DNA of 64,000 bases from Robinsoniella peoriensis (GTDB taxonomy: Bacteria; Bacillota; Clostridia; Lachnospirales; Lachnospiraceae), in the NCBI RefSeq assembly GCF_000797495.1, contig NZ_JTGN01000003.1, positions 412,179 to 476,178 of the forward strand, given 5' to 3'. The position numbers and the translations under genes are program-made. Numbering within the stretch: position 1 is the first letter of the stretch; the number at the start of each line of letters is the position of its first letter. Below are positions 1-8,500 of the stretch, piece after piece. Under the pieces are notes generated by a model. The model was not told where the DNA came from. It saw only the letters and a program-made list of their open reading frames with translations, and made no database searches.

Positions 1-612
1 AGTAAAAGCTTTTAAGGACATTTTACGAACACAATCGACATGCCAGTAGGTGCCAAGGAAATCTACCCATTTCTGACTGCCGTCCTCACGGGCGGGACTG
101 TCAAAGTAGGTGTTGGCACCCGGATAAGTCTGGTCGATGAGACCAATCAGGTTGTTTTTCATTGCCGTTTTGTGTTTCATATAGAAATCAAACTGGCGGT
201 TCATTGTTTTAAGCTGAGTGCGTATTTCATCCATAAGACTATATTGTTTCAGCTTTGCCCAACTGTCAAGTGCATATCGAGCGATTTTAACGGAATCAGC
301 TTTATCTGTTTTTACTCTGCGAAGAGGATTATCCTGTCCCTGAAAGTTACAGATAATCTGGGGATTCACAGCACTTACAAAGAATCCTGCCTGTGACAGT
401 GTCCGGGCAATTGGTTCATAGTAGTGTCCGGTACATTCCATGACGATACGGGTTTCACCATCAAGGGAATGTAGAAGATTAATTAGTGATTGAAATGCAT
501 CATCCAAATGTGGAATATCAAAGGGCTTTACAACGACATCACCACCTGGACGGAGAACTGCCACTGTGCTTTTTCTCTTGGAAACATCAATACCTACTGC
601 GTTCATGTTCAT
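1..612 (-). mobile_element. IS110-family recombinase/transposase, 5' part, cut by window edge
   Basis: Reading leftward from 612 there is an open frame of 204 codons that continues past the window edge. It begins MNMNAVGIDVSKRKS, the RuvC-like DEDD start of IS110 recombinases (first catalytic Asp in GIDVSK). It continues through VMECTGHYYEPIA and the VKTDKADSVKIARYA motif, which are standard for the family. An AAGGAG site lies 9 nt before the ATG at 612; a second in-frame ATG at 606 gives a slightly shorter product. The N-terminal domain is complete here and the C-terminal serine-bearing domain is outside the window. IS110 enzymes move circular intermediates by RNA-guided recombination and have no inverted repeats, so the element ends cannot be read from this sequence. 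The two secreted glycosidases begin about 300 bp away on the other strand. Confidence 0.88.
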
Positions 613-880
613 AAATTGTCACTCCTTAGAAAGAATAATTGCAATGGATAAGTACCAGTTTTACTCATTGCCTATTCAATCTACTGTGGTGTGACACGAA
701 CGCACCCTGAAGGTGGATCAACCTGCATAAAACGAACGCTGCGAATGAGGAGCTGGTTAACAGACTTTTGTACGGGCGCGAAGCCCAAGGAGGAATCCGT
801 TATACCGATTGCTCCATCATTATACAGCTTAAGCAACAAGATGGATAATTCCTTACTGGCTGTAAGGGATATTAACCATA
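613..880 (-). ncRNA. Candidate IS110 bridge-RNA region upstream of the recombinase
   Basis: The 300 bp between the recombinase start and the first glycosidase carries no convincing gene. Long frames cross it on both strands but look like read-through: they are unlike any protein I recognise. On the minus strand there are short stems, for example GGGC-TTC-GCGCCC near 770-790 and CCACC/GGGTG around 700-717. In the IS110 subgroup the noncoding segment on the 5' side of the recombinase encodes the bridge RNA, so this is where one would look. The element end has not been located, and no loop-to-target match was tested. The 3' part of this gap (about 850-909) probably holds the promoter for the gene starting at 910. 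Confidence 0.3.
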
Positions 881-909
881 AATATATTGTAGTAGGAGGA
901 AATAAGAGA

Positions 910-3900
910 ATGAAAAGAAGGTTTATGGCAAGAGGATTATCTGCTTTGCTGATTACATCGGTGTTTATGAATATGATGCCGGTCAGTGCAGCTGCAAATG
1001 AAGGAAGTTCCGTTGGCAACGACGCTCAATGGGAAACGCTGCGTGAGACATTGAAGAATTATACTCCTGTGTGGAATGATGCCACCTATAAAGGTGCTGT
1101 GGCGCAGAGAATGATAGAGACTGCATTGATGGGAAATGGAGATGTCGGTGTTAACTCTTCCGGTAATTCAAAAGAAAAGTCCTATTTAATATCAAAACAA
1201 GATTTTTGGAACTGTGGAAATATGAACACGGATAACATAGGCTCTGCAGATGCAGGCAGGGTATCCCCCCTGTCCGTCGGGGGCCTGACCATACGGGAGA
1301 TGCAGGAGGAAGAGGAACCGGAGATAAAACCTACCGTAACAGGATGCGGGTTTATCGATGATGCGAATCCGGAATATGTTTATGATCTGGATGGCATTAT
1401 TGACGGTAAGATGGATAAGGATAAAGACAGCTGGGCATGTAAGGGAACCGATCATGAGCCGGACGCACATTGGTTTGAGATTAATTTAAATCAGGTAAAA
1501 TCCATCCGTGGATATGAAATTTATCACCATATGAATCCCTTAATGTATACATCAGACTTTGAAGTATCCGTTAGTTCAGACGGAATTAATTATGAAACTG
1601 TACAAACCGTTACGGACAATGACCAGCAAAAAACGAGCTTTCAGTTTGACCAGGCAAAAGAAATACAATATATCAAAGTAGATATTGCAAAACCCAACGC
1701 AGACAGAGATAACACAGCCAGAATTCTGGAAATGGAACTGCTGGAAAGTACCAAAGCAGCAGCAAAGGTAACCGGTTGTGGATATATCAGTGATGCAGAC
1801 CCTGCGTATATCTATGATCTGGAAGGAATCATAGATGATAAAATGGAACAGGACAAGGACACCTGGGCATGTAATGGCAACGAGCATGCGGATGATAAAA
1901 AAAGCCATTGGTTCCAGGTCGATTTTGGGGAAGTGAACATGCTAAAAAAATATGTTCTTTACCATCAGGGATCCTATAATAATGCCCAGACGGAAATGAA
2001 TACCTCTGATTTTGAAGTCCGGGTGAGTAAGGATGGTGAAATTTATGAAACAGTTCAGACCGTAACGGAAAATTTGGAAAATGCAACGGAGTTTATTCTG
2101 GATGAGGCAATAGAGGCGCAGTACGTAAAAGTCTTTATTTCAAAGGCTAATCCTGGAAGAGACAGTACCGCCCGGATTGCAGAAATGCGGTTTTATGATG
2201 AGGCCAACAAAAATCTGATCACTGGCGATATTGTGTATGATTTTAAAGAAACTCTGGATATCACAAATGGCAGACTGGATACAAATATGGAAATATCAGG
2301 GATACCTATTACCTGTTCATCCTGGATCTCTGCTACGGATAATGTAATGGTAACAGAAATAACATCCACCGGAGAGGAACCGCTTAATCTGGAAAGTGCA
2401 GTCTGGACCAAAACAGATCTTGAGGATTTCCCACTTGATTCCGGGGTTGACGGCGACATGGTTTGGGCGTCGAAGAAAACGGTTAATCTGGTTGAAAATC
2501 AGAATGAAAAATCCTGGACTTCTGAAGTTGTATTAAAATCAAAAGTTCTGGGCACTAAAGCAGCAGCTGAGAAAAATAAAGATTCCGAAGCAGTACTTAA
2601 GTTTACCATTGAACCGGGACAGACCGTGCAGATTGTAACATCTGTGGGAGGCGGCGGCCAAAATTATGATTTCACAGGTAATTTACAGGGTATGGAGCCG
2701 CAAAATGAGGCATCCGATATTCTGGCACAGTATCAGAATGCCCAGGATCTGGTATCCTTAAAAGAAAGCAATGATCAGTGGTGGAAAGATTACTGGCTGA
2801 AATCTTATATTAACATCGGAGATGAACAACTGCACAGATATTATTATGGATCTTTATACTATATGGCGTGTACCAGCAGGGAAGACAGTCTTCCACCCGG
2901 TCTCTATGGTATCTGGACCACAACGGACGGTGCTATGTGGAACGGGGATTTCCATATGAATTATAACTTTATTGCACCGTTTTATGGTATGCATTCCAGC
3001 AACCGCGGGGAATTTTCCAAATCGCTGAAGGACCCTCTTTTAGATTTTATGGAAAACGGCAGCCAGAGAGCAAAGACAGACATCGCTAATGTATACTATA
3101 ATTATATCTATGGAGGAAATCAGCCGGGCGAAAATGGAACGGCCTTTAACAATGGTAAATTTGACGGAAGACCTGAACTGGTGGATGGAATTGATGACGG
3201 TATTCTGTACCCGGTTGCACTGGGACCATGGGGATCTTATGCATGGGGCGGCGAAGCAGGCGGATATCTGATGCAGGTATACAATGCGGGATTTGCAGCA
3301 ATGGGTCTGACACAATATTACAATTATACGAAAGATGGTGATTATTTAAAGGAAATTTATCCGTATCTGCTGGCAAATGCTAATTTTTATGAAAAATGGT
3401 GTGAAAAAGAAGATCTTGGAGATGGTAAATACCGTTATAATATCTGGACAGGAGCACATGAGAACACCTTTGACATGAATTCCGGAACTGCAATCGGTAC
3501 GGTAAAGAATATCTTAGAATGCCTGATCGATGGAACAGAGGATGGAAATATATTCCCTCCGGCAGAGAAACTGGCGGTCTGGAAGGACATGTATGAAAAC
3601 TTTGCGGATTACCCGATCCAGGATTTTGTGCCTCAGAGTGATGCGAATTTTACTTATGACAAACCGTATGTTCCGTTAAGTGAGGTAGGAGCCAAATTCA
3701 GGGCTCATGAGGCAAATGTCGGGCTTGAGTTTATAGCTCCGGGACAGCAGCTGGGATATGATACCGATCCGGAACTACGGGAAGCGGCAAGAAACAGTAT
3801 TGAATTAAAAGAGCTTGCAAACAAAAATATATGGTCTCAAATCAACGAAACACCGAAAGTATATCTGCATGCGGTAAGATGCGGTGTGGATCCTCAATAC

Positions 3901-5535
3901 ATTATATCGAAATTCAAGAAGCTTCTTGACAGTTCCATGTGTGAGAACTTCGTGATACAGGATGGCTACCACGGAATCGAAAAAGCGGGAGCAATTGAAT
4001 TTATTAACACCATGTTATTACAGAGTGACAATGATATTATTAAGGTATTCCCGAATTGGACGGGAGCGGATGCAAGCTTTACCAGACTGCGGGAAAGAGG
4101 AGCATTCTTACTGTCTTCCAGCATGACAGGCGGACAGGTGGATTACATTGAAATCACCAGTGAAAAAGGGGAACCGGTCAAATTGGTGAATCCCTGGGAA
4201 AATTCTGTTGTAAGAGTAACCGACCAGTCAGGACAGGAAATTGATTATAAAAAAGGTTCTACAGTAAATACGGGGGAAAAGACAATTGAATTTGAAAGTA
4301 CCGAAAACGCAGTTTATACCATTGAGTATGCAGGAGAAGAACCGGCTGATTACACGAATGTGGATGCGGCACTGAGTCAGGTTCCGCAGGATCTCACCAT
4401 TTATACCCGGGAAAGTGCAGCTGCAGTAACAGACGCGGTTAACGCTGTTGTCAGGGATCTGACGATTGACCGGCAGGCAGATGTAGATGCAATGGCTGCA
4501 GCAATCGAAAAGGCAGTCCGGGGATTGATTACTCAGGAGTCTGTTGATCTGGAAACGGCGAAGATAGCTCTTGAAAAAGAGATATTAGTGGGAAAAGCCA
4601 TGATGGAAAAAGGCCAGGGCATCTATACGGACAGCAGCTGGAAAGCATATATCAATGCAGTGAACAATGCTGTTCAGATGTCGGATAAGCAGGATGCAGT
4701 CTCATCGGAAGTCATTGGAGCAGTAAACCGGGCGAAGAATGCATTCCGGAACTTAACGGTGAAAGCAGATACTTCCTTTGTGGAAGCCAAAATAGAATTT
4801 CAGTCCATCCTGTCTGTACTGAATACGGTTCTGGGCAAAGGCCAGGGCAATTATACGGATGCAAGCTGGAAAGCTTTCAATGATACGATTGCACAAGGTT
4901 CAGCACTTGCAGCAAAACCATCCGCAGATAAGGCAGAGATGATGGCAATGTCTCAAAAACTAAGACTGGCAGCAAATGGTTTACAGCTAAAGCCAGTTAC
5001 GCCTCCCGCAACGCCGGCTGTGAAACTTCCAAAGGCAGGCTCTGTACATAAGATTGGAAGCCTGAGATACAAGGTTACAAAATCTGCAGCAAAAGACGGT
5101 ACAGTTGCGGTAGTGTCAGGTACGAAGAATACCATGACAAAAGTGAGTATCCCTTCCTCTGTCAAGGTGAATGGCTATACATTCCGTGTAACGGAAATCT
5201 CTGCAAAAGCATTTAAAAACTACAAAAAGCTGTCCAAGGTAACTATTGGCAAATATGTAAATTCTATAGGAAATTATGCATTCCAGAATAATACAAATCT
5301 TAAAAAAGTTACAATTGGCGAGCGGGTTACGAAAATAGGCAAATATGCTTTCTATGGAGATAAAAATTTAATAGATATCCAGATCAAGACTAAAAAATTA
5401 TATTCCGTAGGTACCAGCGCATTTAAGAAAATTAATAGGAAGACAGTTATACGCGTGCCTAAAAATAAGGTTTCTTCTTATAAGAAATTATTCAGGGGGA
5501 AAGGCTTGCAAGGTAGTGTGGAAATAAAGAAATAA
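910..5535 (+). CDS. Secreted multidomain glycosidase, GH95/GH65-like (alpha/alpha)6 fold, with discoidin, FIVAR and LRR_5 modules
   Basis: The protein is 1541 aa. I start it at 910 because an AGGAGGA site ends 9 nt upstream and a signal peptide follows at once (KRR, hydrophobic core, PVSAAA cleavage region near residue 30). Domains in order: an N-terminal beta-sandwich starting with ALMGNGDVGV and KQDFW; two tandem F5/8 type C (discoidin) repeats at about 142-283 and 285-430; the rest of the sandwich (YDFKETLDITNGRL); an (alpha/alpha)6 catalytic region about 610-1073 containing PPGLYGIWTTTDGAMWNGDFH; a small beta domain; FIVAR repeats about 1146-1360 (GQGxYTDxSWKA); and BspA-like leucine-rich repeats 1375-1541. 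The fold resembles alpha-L-fucosidases of GH95, but the family could also be an unassigned clan GH-L relative. There is no LPxTG motif. It lies 59 bp before a gene with the same tail and is probably co-transcribed with it. Confidence 0.72.
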   Translation: MKRRFMARGLSALLITSVFMNMMPVSAAANEGSSVGNDAQWETLRETLKNYTPVWNDATYKGAVAQRMIETALMGNGDVGVNSSGNSKEKSYLISKQDFWNCGNMNTDNIGSADAGRVSPLSVGGLTIREMQEEEEPEIKPTVTGCGFIDDANPEYVYDLDGIIDGKMDKDKDSWACKGTDHEPDAHWFEINLNQVKSIRGYEIYHHMNPLMYTSDFEVSVSSDGINYETVQTVTDNDQQKTSFQFDQAKEIQYIKVDIAKPNADRDNTARILEMELLESTKAAAKVTGCGYISDADPAYIYDLEGIIDDKMEQDKDTWACNGNEHADDKKSHWFQVDFGEVNMLKKYVLYHQGSYNNAQTEMNTSDFEVRVSKDGEIYETVQTVTENLENATEFILDEAIEAQYVKVFISKANPGRDSTARIAEMRFYDEANKNLITGDIVYDFKETLDITNGRLDTNMEISGIPITCSSWISATDNVMVTEITSTGEEPLNLESAVWTKTDLEDFPLDSGVDGDMVWASKKTVNLVENQNEKSWTSEVVLKSKVLGTKAAAEKNKDSEAVLKFTIEPGQTVQIVTSVGGGGQNYDFTGNLQGMEPQNEASDILAQYQNAQDLVSLKESNDQWWKDYWLKSYINIGDEQLHRYYYGSLYYMACTSREDSLPPGLYGIWTTTDGAMWNGDFHMNYNFIAPFYGMHSSNRGEFSKSLKDPLLDFMENGSQRAKTDIANVYYNYIYGGNQPGENGTAFNNGKFDGRPELVDGIDDGILYPVALGPWGSYAWGGEAGGYLMQVYNAGFAAMGLTQYYNYTKDGDYLKEIYPYLLANANFYEKWCEKEDLGDGKYRYNIWTGAHENTFDMNSGTAIGTVKNILECLIDGTEDGNIFPPAEKLAVWKDMYENFADYPIQDFVPQSDANFTYDKPYVPLSEVGAKFRAHEANVGLEFIAPGQQLGYDTDPELREAARNSIELKELANKNIWSQINETPKVYLHAVRCGVDPQYIISKFKKLLDSSMCENFVIQDGYHGIEKAGAIEFINTMLLQSDNDIIKVFPNWTGADASFTRLRERGAFLLSSSMTGGQVDYIEITSEKGEPVKLVNPWENSVVRVTDQSGQEIDYKKGSTVNTGEKTIEFESTENAVYTIEYAGEEPADYTNVDAALSQVPQDLTIYTRESAAAVTDAVNAVVRDLTIDRQADVDAMAAAIEKAVRGLITQESVDLETAKIALEKEILVGKAMMEKGQGIYTDSSWKAYINAVNNAVQMSDKQDAVSSEVIGAVNRAKNAFRNLTVKADTSFVEAKIEFQSILSVLNTVLGKGQGNYTDASWKAFNDTIAQGSALAAKPSADKAEMMAMSQKLRLAANGLQLKPVTPPATPAVKLPKAGSVHKIGSLRYKVTKSAAKDGTVAVVSGTKNTMTKVSIPSSVKVNGYTFRVTEISAKAFKNYKKLSKVTIGKYVNSIGNYAFQNNTNLKKVTIGERVTKIGKYAFYGDKNLIDIQIKTKKLYSVGTSAFKKINRKTVIRVPKNKVSSYKKLFRGKGLQGSVEIKK

Positions 5536-5594
5536 TGTTAGTCAGATAAAGGAGAAAAGCATATTAGTAAAATTATAATGCAGGAGGGAAAAAA

Positions 5595-8500
5595 ATGATA
5601 CAAAAATGGATGAAAAAGAGTCTTGCACTGGCTGTATCAGCAAGTATGGTAATGGGGGCCGTACCGGTAAGCGCAGCTGAGTTAATCACGGAAAACACGG
5701 TACAGAAAGAAACAGCAGAACCTGAAGCCGGGAATAACGAATCCCTGACGGACCCCGTTGGCAGCCATGGAGAAGCACTTGAATTCGACGGAATTTCAAA
5801 CTACATTGATACGGCTGTAAATGATGCCAAGATGAAAGATCTGGCAGCGGAAGGGAACCCGGATGAAGAGATAGAACTGCCCGAATCCTTATTCCAGTTC
5901 ACAATGGATGAGGTCGTGGACGGAACCGGGGAGAATGCAGGGAAAAAGGTCGTGATCAACGAAACTGATCAGAAAGAATACGCAGTAAATGGTAACTATA
6001 GAGTGGATGATTTTGGTATTTATGGAAAGTCTCTGGAGTTTAACGGAAATAATACCTATATCAATATCGGTAATCCTGATATCCACGATGAGTATACATT
6101 TGAAGCATGGGTAAATATTGATCCCAGCGGCGGAAACAGCCTGAATAAAATTTTTGGGCGGGACCGCACCACGGTTCCACAGAATGCCTTTTATTTTTGC
6201 GTTAGAAACAACGGAAATATTGAATTTGAGAATAAAGGAACTGCAGGAGGAACCTGGATAGCAGCGGGTGAAGACTATCGTCTGGCATTTGATAACTGGA
6301 GCCATCTGGCTGTTACCTGTGATAAAAATACTTATAAAATGTATCTGAATGGAGAGCTGATAGCATCGGAAGCGGTAGCGATGCAGATAGACCAGGCATT
6401 AAATCCCAATGACCTGCTGATCGGTTCAGGATGGAATGCGGACGGATCTGCTATTTTTAACGGTCATGCTTTTAAAGGCAGAATGGATGATGTAAGGATT
6501 TTCAATGTTGCATTGACAGAACAGCAGATTCAAAAATCAACCGAAGGAATCCTTCAGAATCTGCCGCCGGAGATCAAAGGGGTATCACCATCCGATGGCA
6601 GTACCATTAGTAAACAGGGAAAGATAGCTGTTACTTATAATATGGCGGTTCAACTGAGTACGGAAGCCATTATTTTCAAAGATGAAACAACTGGTACAGA
6701 GGTTCCGGCTGCTTGTGAAGTGCTGGATTGTGATGAAAAAGTTGAAGGTGCAGAAACCCTGGAAATAACAGCGGCGGAGCCACTGGCTTCGGGACATGTG
6801 TATTCTCTTACCATTCCTGCCGGGGCATTGGAGAATCTTCAGGGAATAACCAACAGAGAATTAAAGATCTTTACCTTTAGCGTTGGCATAGAACTGGAAG
6901 GAAACAGCGCCGAAAGCACTCTGGGTGATTGGCTCAACGGTGAAGTTAAGATTCCTTCTACGATTGTACAAAAGGATGATACGGTTACTTTGAGTAATGG
7001 GATTGTGGAGAGGACATTTGATGTATCCAAAAATTTCATGACAACCGGTTATAACAATCTGTACACAGGACTGGATTTACTGGAGAATGGCAGCCTTGGG
7101 GCAGATATGGAAGTTGTGCTTAATGACCACTATACAGATGGGGACGATGGAGAAGTACGATACCGGATAGGCGGAGAAGATTCGGATTTTGAATACCTGA
7201 ACTATACAACCGAAGAGAATACGGAAGAGATTTTCCACTGGGAATATGACCCGCGTATGGCGGATCCGACTATGAAGGATACACCCTGGCCCGCAAAGGG
7301 AAAGGCTTTGATAGTTAACTATGGGGCAAAAGATTCGGTTGAAGAAAAATACAGAGGTGTGAAACTTCAGGTGCGGTATGAAATTTACGATGAAATACCC
7401 GTAATATCCAAGTATGTAAAAGTTGTGAACGAGGGCGGAGAGAAAGTAGTTGTTCAGCATCTGAGGTCTGAAATACTGCCCATACAGATACCAAAAAAGG
7501 ATGCACTGTATATGGAAACCAGCTATAATGGCGGAAATCCAAATCACGACAGGAATAATGGAAGACACCAGTCTGTGCAGTGGAAAGACAATGGGACATT
7601 TGGACAGCTTATCAGCCAGTATTCGTATGAACCGGATCTGGGTCAGAAAATAGAAGAATTTGGTCCCGCATATACCTTGCAGCCGGGTGAGACTTTCACA
7701 GGTTTTCGTACATATGAACTATTTCAAAGCAGCAGCTATTATGAATGGCAGCAGCTTGCGGTAAAGAAAATGTACCGGGTGCTTTTTCCACAGACAACGG
7801 ATAATCCTACAATTTATCATTTGATCAGTTCGGACGAGAAAAAAATTAAAGAAGGTATTGATCAGGCAAAAGCGTCGGGATTCAACATGGTACTTCTTTC
7901 CTTTGGTTCCGGAGTCAATGTAGAGGATGTTTCGGCAGGAAATATTGAGAAGTATAAACGCATCTGCGATTATGCTCATGAAAAAGATATTTTGATCGGC
8001 TCCTATACCATGGTAGTATCCCGAGGGGATCAGGGCGCCCACGAAAGCTATAACGGATGCTGGGGGAATATGCGCTGTATGACCTCTGCTGCAGCAGAGA
8101 CAAGTCTCCAAAACGCATTGAAATTTTATAAAGAAACAGGCATGGATTGTATTGAAATCGATGGTACCTACCCAAGCTGGGTTTGTAACAATAAGAAACC
8201 GGAACACATCGGACATGATGGGGAACAGGATTCCATTGCGAAACAGTGGGAGACAGCAGTCAGGGATTTCTACAAAGATTTAAGAGAAATGAATGTATAT
8301 ATCAATTCCCCGGACTGGCATTATATGAATGGTGCAAGTATGGGTGTAATGGGATATGAAGAGGCGGCTTTTGCAATTCCAAGAGCCCACCAGCTGATCT
8401 ATGGACGAGAGATCGCTTATTATGGCACTTTTGGTAAAATGCCGTCCATGGGATGGACGCTGGTTCCATTTTCAGCCTATACCGGAGGAGACGATTCCGT

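Noticed and set aside
691..909. N-terminal extension of the first secreted glycosidase
   Set aside because: The frame is open to 691, but the strong RBS and signal peptide place the start at 910. The upstream part overlaps the IS110 flank.
681..1019. Minus-strand 112-aa frame
   Set aside because: It overlaps the start of the glycosidase gene, has no RBS, and its sequence is the antisense of coding and IS flank DNA.
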